Shown in pieces: positions 1 to 6,526 of a stretch of 8,331 nt of DNA. Each line of letters opens with the position of its first letter. The stretch's first letter is position 1. A program made the translations under genes and the position numbers. The stretch spans positions 1 through 8,331 of the forward strand of contig CALIQO010000097.1 of NCBI GenBank assembly GCA_938044055.1. The letters are read 5' to 3'. The notes under the pieces were generated by a model. The model was not told where the DNA came from, ran no database searches, and worked only from the letters and a program-made list of their open reading frames with translations. This DNA comes from an uncultured Saprospiraceae bacterium (GTDB lineage: Bacteria; Bacteroidota; Bacteroidia; Chitinophagales; Saprospiraceae).

Positions 1-192
1 GTTGATTGTAATACCTCTTTCTTTTTCTTCTGGAGCAGCATCGATAGATGCATAATCCATTTTTTGCGCGGTTCCTTCTTCTGCAAGGACATAAGTAATC
101 GCTGCTGTTAAGGTTGTCTTACCGTGGTCAACGTGACCGATAGTCCCGATATTGACGTGCGGCTTGGTCCTCTGAAAAGTTTCTTTTGCCAT
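1..192 (-). CDS. tuf: Elongation factor Tu, N-terminal 64 codons (partial)
   Basis: This is the 5' end of the gene for EF-Tu, the GTPase that brings aminoacyl-tRNA to the ribosomal A site in the cytoplasm. The ATG is at 192-190 and the frame stays open to base 1, so the rest of the gene lies outside the window. The protein opens [20 protein letters not shown]. The G1/P-loop GHVDHGKT is at residues 19-26, and the start of switch I, ERGITIN, is at 58-64 with the magnesium-binding Thr62. Both motifs are invariant in the family, so the identification is close to certain. The start is preceded by an A-rich leader with no Shine-Dalgarno sequence, which is usual in Bacteroidota. The gene is 56 bases downstream of tRNA-Thr(GGT), and no terminator is visible between them. 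It is probably cotranscribed with the four tRNAs, as E. coli tufB is. Confidence 0.98.
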   Translation of the reverse strand, partial: MAKETFQRTKPHVNIGTIGHVDHGKTTLTAAITYVLAEEGTAQKMDYASIDAAPEEKERGITIN

Positions 193-248
193 CAGTAATT
201 TTTTTCTAAATTTTAAATATAAACAAACGTAAACACTATACTATTTTG

Positions 249-320
<72 letters not shown>

Positions 321-383
321 AGTTATTTTTTTTATGCTCAAGGTGAGAATAACATTGTCTTTTTTTATCTTAAAAAAAAGTTG

Positions 384-456
384 AGCGGGAGACGAGACTC
401 GAACCCGCGACCCTCAGCTTGGAAGGCTGATGCTCTACCAACTGAGCTACTCCCGC
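384..456 (-). tRNA. tRNA-Gly (anticodon TCC)
   Basis: The minus strand gives a complete cloverleaf. The acceptor stem is GCGGGAG closed with CTCCCGC, the D stem is GCTC/GAGC, the anticodon stem is TCAGC/GCTGA with loop CTTCCAA, and the T loop is TTCGAGT. The anticodon TCC reads glycine codons GGA and GGG. The discriminator base is T, usual for glycine tRNAs, and no CCA is encoded. It lies 63 bases upstream of tRNA-Thr(GGT) and 48 bases downstream of tRNA-Tyr, and corresponds in place and anticodon to E. coli glyT. Confidence 0.97.
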
Positions 457-504
457 CTATAATTTCTTAAGTGTATTTTTTCAATGTTGTTGCGTCCATA
501 TAAA

Positions 505-590
505 TGGTGGGGGTGATAGGATTCGAACCTATTCAGTCGTAGACACCAGATTTACAGTCTGGCCCGGCTCTCCAACTCCGGCGCACCCCC
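505..590 (-). tRNA. tRNA-Tyr (anticodon GTA), class II with encoded CCA
   Basis: The minus strand folds as a class II tRNA. The acceptor stem is GGGGGTG/CACCCCC, the anticodon stem is CCAGA/TCTGG with loop CTGTAAA, there is a long variable arm containing GTC-TAC-GAC, and the T arm is ATAGG-TTCGAAT-CCTAT. The anticodon GTA reads UAC and UAU. The discriminator is A at 508, and the next three bases (507-505) are CCA, so the 3' terminus appears to be encoded. The other three tRNAs here lack it. The 5' end at 590 lies only 12 bases after the end of tRNA-Thr(TGT), so the two are certainly processed from one transcript. It corresponds to E. coli tyrU. Confidence 0.97.
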
Positions 591-602
591 CTCTCATCTC
601 TG

Positions 603-676
603 AGCCGATGGAGGGATTCGAACCCCCGACCCGCTGATTACAAATCAGCTGCTCTGGCCAACTGAGCTACATCGGC
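603..676 (-). tRNA. tRNA-Thr (anticodon TGT)
   Basis: The minus strand forms a complete cloverleaf. The acceptor stem is GCCGATG/CATCGGC, the D stem is GCTC/GAGC, the anticodon stem is GCTGA/TCAGC with loop TTTGTAA, and the T loop is TTCGAAT. The anticodon TGT reads ACA and other ACN codons by wobble. The discriminator is T and no CCA is encoded. It is the first tRNA of the cluster and closely resembles the second threonine tRNA at 249-320 outside the anticodon arm. It corresponds to E. coli thrU. Confidence 0.97.
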
Positions 677-724
677 ATCAATATTTTTCGCATAGCTGTG
701 TAGGAACTTTTTCCAAAAGCGATG

Positions 725-732
725 CAAAAATA
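725..732 (-). promoter_or_regulatory. Putative -7 promoter element for the tRNA-tuf transcript
   Basis: On the minus strand the octamer TATTTTTG matches the Bacteroidota -7 consensus TAnnTTTG used by the primary sigma factor of this phylum. It lies about 48 bases before the 5' end of the first tRNA, which leaves room for a start site near 720 and a short leader. It is in the only long spacer (677-826) between xer and the tRNAs. The matching -33 TTG is not convincing: the nearest good TTG is about 28 bases upstream, longer than the usual spacing of roughly 19-21. The assignment is an inference from one element and its position. Confidence 0.45.
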
Positions 733-826
733 TAACTTTTTCACTAAAAAACTAATTATTCAACCAAATTTCATAGCCCTTTACAAAGACAATTTATTTA
801 TACTAAAAATGAAGTCCAGCTGTTAC

Positions 827-1726
827 TTATGATTGGTTGTGTTTCGGGTGTGCTTTCTTATACACATCTTTCAGTTTAGCAATGGAATTATGGGTATAAA
901 CTTGAGTAGCTGCTAGTGAGGAATGACCTAGTAATTCTTTAATGGCATTCAGGTCTGCTCCACCATTAAGTAGGTGTGTAGCAAAGGTATGACGCAATAC
1001 ATGTGGACTTCTCTTTTCTTGTGAAGAAACTGTAGACAAAACTCTTCTGACAATAAGGTATACCATCTTAGGATATATCCTACTTCCCTTATCTGTTAAG
1101 AATAAAGCCTGCTCCGAACCAGGAAATGTAGTTTTCCTTAATTCTAAATAACTCTTCAAGTAAATTACTAGCTGCTTAGTCAATGGTATCCTCCGCTCTT
1201 TATTACCCTTTCCTGTTACCTTAAGAATACCTGACACCATATCTACATCTTCTAAATTAAGGCCTACGAGCTCTGACCGCCTCATTCCTGTATGGTATAA
1301 CATAAGTGCTACAAGTCTGTTCCTCACTGAAGGAAAATCAGTTTCATCTAATACAATTAACTCCCTCAAATGATCCATTTCTTTTTCCTTCATATATGCA
1401 GGAAGGCGCTTCGGTACTTTAGGAGGTATCATTTTATCGGCCATATCAGCATCTATGTAACCTTCTCTATGCATATATTTCAACCAACTCTTTATGGCAG
1501 ATACTTTTCTATTAATTGACTTCTCAGCAAGTTTTCTTTCTACAAGGTGTACTAGATAAGTTCTTAAGTGAAATGCCATTATTTCTTGAACACCTTCTAT
1601 GTTATATTCTGATCTACAGAATAATGCAAATTGATCTAAATCATTCTTATATGAAGTTAGGGTATGAGAAGAATATCGTTTGATACTTCTTAAGTAGTCC
1701 AAAAACGAAGCAATGACATCTAACAT
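827..1726 (-). CDS. XerC/XerD-type site-specific tyrosine recombinase
   Basis: This is a tyrosine recombinase of the Xer family, whose members resolve chromosome dimers at dif sites. From ATG 1726 it is 299 residues, matching the usual length of about 300. The N-terminal core-binding (SAM-like) domain covers about residues 1-90 and the catalytic domain about 110-290. All six active-site positions are visible: Arg149 in GMRRSEL, Lys173 in GKGNKER, His242 and Arg245 in HVLRH, His268 in LGHSS, and the nucleophile Tyr277 in VYTH. An in-frame GTG at 1759 would add 11 residues. The ATG is preferred because MLDVIASFLDYL fits where family proteins begin. The gene starts 45 bases after the upstream CRTAC1-like gene, so they may share a transcript. 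In many Bacteroidota a core xer gene sits near these tRNAs and tuf, so a housekeeping role is more likely than a phage or island integrase. XerC and XerD cannot be told apart here. Confidence 0.93.
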   Translation of the reverse strand: MLDVIASFLDYLRSIKRYSSHTLTSYKNDLDQFALFCRSEYNIEGVQEIMAFHLRTYLVHLVERKLAEKSINRKVSAIKSWLKYMHREGYIDADMADKMIPPKVPKRLPAYMKEKEMDHLRELIVLDETDFPSVRNRLVALMLYHTGMRRSELVGLNLEDVDMVSGILKVTGKGNKERRIPLTKQLVIYLKSYLELRKTTFPGSEQALFLTDKGSRIYPKMVYLIVRRVLSTVSSQEKRSPHVLRHTFATHLLNGGADLNAIKELLGHSSLAATQVYTHNSIAKLKDVYKKAHPKHNQS

Positions 1727-1771
1727 ATTATGCTTATTTGTAATATGTATAGTGTGCACTTATTGTGCCAA

Positions 1772-3685
1772 TTAGTTGCTTTTCAATACTTTCTGGGTAA
1801 TAGTGTTGTGTGTTAATTCGATAGAAATAAAATAGATTCCTGGTGGAAAAGCATCTAAAGAAACTGTACGGTTATACGGAGAATACTCTTTTAGTACAAT
1901 ACCATGAATGTCCCAGACTACTATTTTTTCGATTTTAGTATTGTTGTCAGGCAAGATATTAATCGGAATTCCATCTTGAACGATACTAGGTGCAATACGC
2001 ACATTACGATGCAGGCTAGGTGTAATGCTTGAGGTCGGTTCCATACATCCTTGATTATAAGTAGCCATCGAGTTAAAATAAATATCTTGTGGGTCTGTAC
2101 AACCTATTACTTCATAAACAGTATTACTCTTAAGCTGGATTCTAACCCTCTGATTAATAGGAAGATCTCTCAAAGTAGTTGTGTCTCCTGTTACCCACTG
2201 AACAAGTACAGAATCGATGTTTTCATTTTGGCCTAAACCAAAATGTATATAATCTGAACTATGAGAAGCATGCGTTCCACTACTGTAAAAATACTGCATA
2301 TATTCTTCTCCTCCACTGTAAAGATGCACAATAGAACCATACATATCTTGAAGCCCATTCTCTTCTCCTTTCAATAAAATATCGAGAAAATTTCCCTGCG
2401 GGTTATCATTTCTAAATAGTTTAAAAGTAAGGTCAGAGTCATCATCGACCTTAATATAATTGACCGTAGTAAATAATAAATCTAGATCCCCATCATTATC
2501 TATGTCTCCGGACAAGACACCTCTATTAAAACCATTATCATTAATCCCCATCTCAGAAGAAACATCCTGATACCCATTGTCTAGTTTCCTGTATAATTTA
2601 TTTTTATCTAGAATTGTATTTTGGAATTCTGCACCTGTTTCCACAAACCCTTGAGCAACAACGAGATCTAAATCCTTGTCATTTTCCATATCGTAAAAGA
2701 TTGCGCCCCATCCAGTAGTCAGAAATCCATCATCTGCAATCCCATTCTCGACTTTTAATTCCGGAGCAACATCTTCATAAATTCCATTCTTATTTTCTAG
2801 TAATATGTTCTTACCTAGATTGGTTACATATACATCAAAATCTAAATCATGGTCGTAATCTCCTATTGCAATGCCCATTCCATTTAAACCATAATCAAGT
2901 CCTAATTCTACAGCTTTATTCTCAAAGAATTGAGAATCAGGGTTATATACGTAAAACTCATTTGGCGTAAGCCACTCTCCGAAATCGTTAGCTATATAGA
3001 TTCCAGTTTCTCCTTGAAAAGGTAATGTGGTTACAGCTAGGCCACATCCGATACTATTGATTTTTCTCTCTTGTGCCACTTCTACGAATAAATCATTCCC
3101 TCTATTCTCATAAAGAAAGTTTTCATAACAGGTATGATTAAAAGCTTCAAATTCTCCATTCTCATCGTAGATGGTTTCAAATCCTGATACGTAATTGATA
3201 ACATATATATCTAAGAGACCATCTTTATTATAATCCATAAATGTGGCACCCATAGAACTTGAAATATCCTTGATATTAGCGAAATTACTGATGTCGCTAA
3301 AGGTTCCATCGCAGTTGTTCTGCAACAAGATATTAGGGAAAGAAGGGCTGAAAGAAGTTATAAATATATCTGGACAACCGTCGTTATTAAGGTCTCCAGC
3401 AATTGCTCCAGAAGAAATGTAATTATCATCTCTGTAAGGTAATTCTGCAGAAACATCTATATAATGCTTCCCTTCGAAATTCCTGTAGAGCTTATCAGGA
3501 GCTGCACCACCGGTCATAAAGATATCTAGCCATCCATCCATATTATAATCGATGAAAGTTGCACCTGACCCCATGAGAGAAGGATTAGCGCTGAGGTGCT
3601 GAATACCCATACTCTGTGTGACATCTGTATACTGACTGTATATAGATTGTGAGGCAAGTAAAAATATAAAAAATGCTAATCTCAA
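1772..3685 (-). CDS. Secreted CRTAC1-like FG-GAP/VCBS repeat protein with ASPIC/UnbV domain and T9SS sorting domain
   Basis: This encodes a predicted secreted or cell-surface protein of 637 residues with no recognised enzymatic activity. A signal peptide occupies about residues 1-18 (AFFIFLLASQSIYSQ). The body carries six Asp-rich calcium-binding-type loops of FG-GAP/VCBS repeats, starting at Asp46, 98, 151, 276, 332 and 394 (for example DLNNDGCPD and DIDNDGDLD). This suggests a beta-propeller. The loops at 276 and 332 lack the usual glycine. An ASPIC/UnbV domain follows at about 430-517 (GSIVHLY, SSGTHASHSS, HFGLG, VLVQWVTG). Residues 528-547 form a degenerate Cys-bounded GCTDP motif. The last 75 or so residues look like a T9SS type A sorting domain (VVWDIHGIVL, PPGIYFISI, terminal Lys). 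The start is a TTG. An in-frame stop lies 27 bases upstream of it, and there is no ATG between. Genes of this type often accompany SusC/SusD pairs, so a role in binding or presenting the same substrate is a reasonable guess. Confidence 0.9.
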   Translation of the reverse strand: MRLAFFIFLLASQSIYSQYTDVTQSMGIQHLSANPSLMGSGATFIDYNMDGWLDIFMTGGAAPDKLYRNFEGKHYIDVSAELPYRDDNYISSGAIAGDLNNDGCPDIFITSFSPSFPNILLQNNCDGTFSDISNFANIKDISSSMGATFMDYNKDGLLDIYVINYVSGFETIYDENGEFEAFNHTCYENFLYENRGNDLFVEVAQERKINSIGCGLAVTTLPFQGETGIYIANDFGEWLTPNEFYVYNPDSQFFENKAVELGLDYGLNGMGIAIGDYDHDLDFDVYVTNLGKNILLENKNGIYEDVAPELKVENGIADDGFLTTGWGAIFYDMENDKDLDLVVAQGFVETGAEFQNTILDKNKLYRKLDNGYQDVSSEMGINDNGFNRGVLSGDIDNDGDLDLLFTTVNYIKVDDDSDLTFKLFRNDNPQGNFLDILLKGEENGLQDMYGSIVHLYSGGEEYMQYFYSSGTHASHSSDYIHFGLGQNENIDSVLVQWVTGDTTTLRDLPINQRVRIQLKSNTVYEVIGCTDPQDIYFNSMATYNQGCMEPTSSITPSLHRNVRIAPSIVQDGIPINILPDNNTKIEKIVVWDIHGIVLKEYSPYNRTVSLDAFPPGIYFISIELTHNTITQKVLKSN

Positions 3686-3692
3686 GATCTTT

Positions 3693-3729
3693 AAATTAAA
3701 AAGGAGCAGCCTGAATCAGGCTACTCCTT
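3693..3729 (-). terminator. Rho-independent terminator or attenuator after the SusC-SusD-lipoprotein genes
   Basis: On the minus strand, AAGGAG-T-AGCCTG, loop ATT, CAGGCT-G-CTCCTT forms a 13-pair stem (3729-3701), with a single U-G wobble in the middle. It is followed by TTTAATTT. The hairpin begins 25 bases after the stop codon of the third operon gene, the expected place for an intrinsic terminator. The T-tract is interrupted by AA, so termination may be partial. The next gene's TTG begins at 3685, which leaves no room for a separate promoter between the hairpin and that gene. Read-through is therefore the likeliest source of its transcript. Confidence 0.8.
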
Positions 3730-3754
3730 ATATCAGTTATATGAATCAACTCTA

Positions 3755-4702
3755 CTAGAGTTTCGTCAATCTCATATTTCTAAGTGCTGCATATCCACAA
3801 CCTTCTCCATCTTCTACATAATCAATCAATATTACAGCATCATCCGTAATATCCTGAGGCTGGAAGTAGTCTACACCATCAAATCTATTAAGAATCTTAA
3901 TAGATGTTCCCGCACAACCTACTCCTGAATCAAGCGTAATTGCAACAACTTTATCACAGACAAATTCTATGATAGGCGCAACCGCGAATCCTCCAAAGTT
4001 AGGAAGGAAAGTCGCGTCAAACTGTCTTCTAGTCGTAGAACCAGGAATAAGTCTGAGTGTAACTGTTTCTTCAACAAGAGAAACTCCCCATCCACCAGCA
4101 ACATTGTCATATGTAAGTGCATAATCACCTACAAAAATGTCATCAGGTAGAGGACAAGTAGCGTTTCCATTGAAATCAAAGAAACCTCTAAAAGCGGTAC
4201 CTCTTACTGCTGAAGAAGAGTTACCTGAACCGAAGGTGTTTCCATCTCTGTCCGTAACTTCAGTTGCAAATGCAAAAACATCACCTGCAACAAGTGAACT
4301 GGTTTCAACTCCAAGTGAAGCTGCTACATCAGTTAATGGCAAACGGACATCAAGCCCTACAAAGCCATTTTCATTGGTAGAAAAATCACCAGTTCCAAAA
4401 GACTGATACAATTTCTGAGCTACAGAGTTATCTCCGTTGTCAGGATTGTTGTCTACGTAAGAAACATAAACACTGTAATCTGCTACAGTACCTCCTTGTT
4501 CTACGTCTACGAATTCAACTGTATAATCTACAGCAGAATTAGCGATGTCGGCAAGGTCATATTCAATCGCCCTTAGCTCAACTAAGGCGATAGATACTCC
4601 TTTCTGAGCATCTTCAAAGGTAATTACGGGACCCAAGTCTGGATCAGCACATGATGCGAACCCGATCATACCTATGGTTAATATATATAATATTTTTTTC
4701 AT
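3755..4702 (-). CDS. SusCD-associated outer-membrane lipoprotein of unrecognised family (SusE-like position)
   Basis: This is a 315-residue predicted lipoprotein. The N-terminal signal MKKILYILTIGMIGFASC ends in a lipobox-like FASC, and Cys18 would be lipidated. The residues after it, ADPDLGP, contain acidic positions compatible with surface export in Bacteroidota. The mature N-terminal half (about 25-170) is beta-rich and resembles the Ig-like domains of SusE/SusF-type proteins. The C-terminal half (about 171-315) is also predicted beta and holds four cysteines, C183, C249, C263 and C302, which could make two disulfides outside the cell. No catalytic motif is visible. The ATG is 33 bases after the susD-like stop, so it is in the same operon, and the hairpin at 3701-3729 follows it. 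By position it most likely helps the SusC/SusD complex bind its substrate at the surface. That role is inferred from context; I do not recognise the family. Confidence 0.85.
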   Translation of the reverse strand: MKKILYILTIGMIGFASCADPDLGPVITFEDAQKGVSIALVELRAIEYDLADIANSAVDYTVEFVDVEQGGTVADYSVYVSYVDNNPDNGDNSVAQKLYQSFGTGDFSTNENGFVGLDVRLPLTDVAASLGVETSSLVAGDVFAFATEVTDRDGNTFGSGNSSSAVRGTAFRGFFDFNGNATCPLPDDIFVGDYALTYDNVAGGWGVSLVEETVTLRLIPGSTTRRQFDATFLPNFGGFAVAPIIEFVCDKVVAITLDSGVGCAGTSIKILNRFDGVDYFQPQDITDDAVILIDYVEDGEGCGYAALRNMRLTKL

Positions 4703-4735
4703 GATTGTTAAATTCTTAATTAACGTATGAATTAA

Positions 4736-6478
4736 TTATCTCAAAGGATCTGCATTGGTATCCCAGAATACTTTACCTGGATTAGCAGGATCTTTCTGAG
4801 TTGCTGTAGCATTCAAGTTTACATGTACTGCAGGATAAAGTGCAGATCTTGTAAATAATCCAGCTCCAACTTCAATAGCAGGCTGCATGTTAGCAGGTTT
4901 ACTTGTTCTTCTATATCCGTTGTAAGTTTCTACACCATTACCCCAAGCTGCAATGTATGCCTCTTTCATAATGATATCCAATCTTTCATCAGCAGAAGTT
5001 GCGGCATCGTAAGATGCAAGTACACCATCAACATATGCAGTAACATCTTCATCTAATATCAATAGTACAGATGCAGGAATCGGTTCACCTGTATCAGGAT
5101 TGGTACCCACTACAAAGTTAAGATCAGCAGAAGGAATCAATGATTCGAAACCTCTAACCTTATCCATAGAAGCTTCTATACCTGCTTGTAGCATCTCACG
5201 AGCATCATCCGATGTTCCTAACATTAAAGCAGCTTCTGCTCTTATGAAAAATAAATTAGAAGATAATAGAAGAGGACTTATTCCTTGTCCCTGACCACCA
5301 TCAGTACCACCATTCTGAGTAGCATCGAAAGAGTTATTGTCAAACTTACCTCCCGCAGGATATAATCCATACGCCGTTCTTACAGGCCCATCTGGAGGAA
5401 TACCTTGAGAGTTAGCATGATCTCTACCGAACCATCCTGCTGGACTAGCTATACAATACGGCATATTAGGATCTACGTCCGTATAGTGTGGAGGAGCAGG
5501 TCTCTGCTCACCATTACCATCAAACGGAGTTGCATCTACGAAACAATCCCATATGTTATCATCTTCATTTGTAAGATTTCCATCTTTTCTGTAGAAGTAA
5601 TAACGCGTCCTTGGATCTACATTTTCTTTCTCACCTACAAGAGTCCACATGTAATAGTTACTCATGTAGTTACCATCGTTGTTCTCATACTGGTTGTTGT
5701 AACGAGGATGACGAGAATTAGGTAGATCTCTTTCAAGACCATACTGGAATTGAAAATCTTCTGCAGCGGAATCTATCAGGTCTCCTTCAGATAATAATGC
5801 ATTGATACCAGAAGTAGCACCAGAAGCATCAACCAATCTTATGTTGTTAAACATTCTTAACTTAAGAGACTTAGCAGCAGTTGCCCATGAAGCAGCATCT
5901 CCACCGTAATACAAATCACCACTAGGTGTAGCTGTTGTTTCTGTATTACTTAGAGTAGCAATCGCTTCGTCCAATAAGGTTCCTGCAGCAGCATAAATAT
6001 CTGCACCAGAATCTTGTTTAGGAGATATAATATCCGTCCCTTGACTTATCTCTGAGAAAGGAATATCACCAAACATATCTACTAGGGTCATTAAAGTATA
6101 TGCTTTCATGACTTTAGCAGAAGCCGTATGAACATCTAGGCCGATAGGTTCAGCCTGAGCAATTAACGCATCAATATCTGGAATGAGCCCAGCGTAAGCC
6201 GTCGTCCATATTCCATTAAAATTAGTAGCTGCGAAAGCAGATTGGTAAGTAAACCCTCCAGTCATTGCAAACTGCCTAGAAAGTCCACCAGCAAATCCCC
6301 AAGTTGATTGGAAAAAGCCATTAAAACTTAGAGCTACACTGTTGTATAGAAACTCTATACCCGCCTGTTCTGGGGTAATGGCATTAGGGTTATCATTGAT
6401 GTCTAGGTTGGTGAGATCACCACAACTTGACATCACCCAGACCATGGCGATTATTAAAAATTTATTTATGTGTTTCAT
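4736..6478 (-). CDS. SusD/RagB-family outer-membrane lipoprotein (SusD-like_2 type)
   Basis: This is a SusD-like substrate-binding lipoprotein that caps the SusC channel outside the cell and captures the nutrient before TonB-driven import. It has 580 residues. The signal peptide ends at MSSC, with Cys19 as the lipidated residue, followed by GDLTNLDINDNPNAITPE, an opening typical of this family. Conserved TPR-like helical segments include LMTLVDMFGDIPFSE (129-143), SWATAAKSLKLRMFNNIRL (197-215), FFIRAEAALM (410-419), and the hallmark EAYIAAWGNGVETYNGYRRT (506-525). The C-terminus has ALYPAVHVNLNA (546-557) and FWDTNADPLR. Length and ending fit the SusD-like_2 branch better than classical SusD. 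The ATG follows an A-rich stretch 48 bases after susC, so the two are cotranscribed. The ligand cannot be read from the sequence; no degradative enzyme lies beside it. Confidence 0.95.
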   Translation of the reverse strand: MKHINKFLIIAMVWVMSSCGDLTNLDINDNPNAITPEQAGIEFLYNSVALSFNGFFQSTWGFAGGLSRQFAMTGGFTYQSAFAATNFNGIWTTAYAGLIPDIDALIAQAEPIGLDVHTASAKVMKAYTLMTLVDMFGDIPFSEISQGTDIISPKQDSGADIYAAAGTLLDEAIATLSNTETTATPSGDLYYGGDAASWATAAKSLKLRMFNNIRLVDASGATSGINALLSEGDLIDSAAEDFQFQYGLERDLPNSRHPRYNNQYENNDGNYMSNYYMWTLVGEKENVDPRTRYYFYRKDGNLTNEDDNIWDCFVDATPFDGNGEQRPAPPHYTDVDPNMPYCIASPAGWFGRDHANSQGIPPDGPVRTAYGLYPAGGKFDNNSFDATQNGGTDGGQGQGISPLLLSSNLFFIRAEAALMLGTSDDAREMLQAGIEASMDKVRGFESLIPSADLNFVVGTNPDTGEPIPASVLLILDEDVTAYVDGVLASYDAATSADERLDIIMKEAYIAAWGNGVETYNGYRRTSKPANMQPAIEVGAGLFTRSALYPAVHVNLNATATQKDPANPGKVFWDTNADPLR

Positions 6479-6526
6479 TATATTTTTTTTCTGTTGTGAA
6501 CAGTTAAAATAAAATAACTAAGTAAC

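Noticed and set aside
827..1726. Tyrosine recombinase beside tRNA genes as the integrase of a genomic island
   Set aside because: Its length and motifs fit a core Xer protein. I saw no direct repeat of a tRNA 3' end elsewhere in the window, and no cargo of phage or conjugation genes.
4137..4406. Plus-strand open frame of 89 codons
   Set aside because: It lies wholly antisense to the third lipoprotein gene, has low-complexity composition with many Ser, Pro and Thr, and resembles no protein I know.
5405..5725. Plus-strand open frame of 106 codons
   Set aside because: It is antisense to the susD-like gene, whose frame is clearly coding; the Ile/Val/Arg-rich peptide looks like an artefact of the opposite strand.
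6491..6503. Small inverted repeat CTGTT-GTG-AACAG between the susC-like and susD-like genes
   Set aside because: The stem is only five pairs and is followed by A bases, not T bases, in the direction of transcription, so neither a terminator nor a defined operator can be supported.
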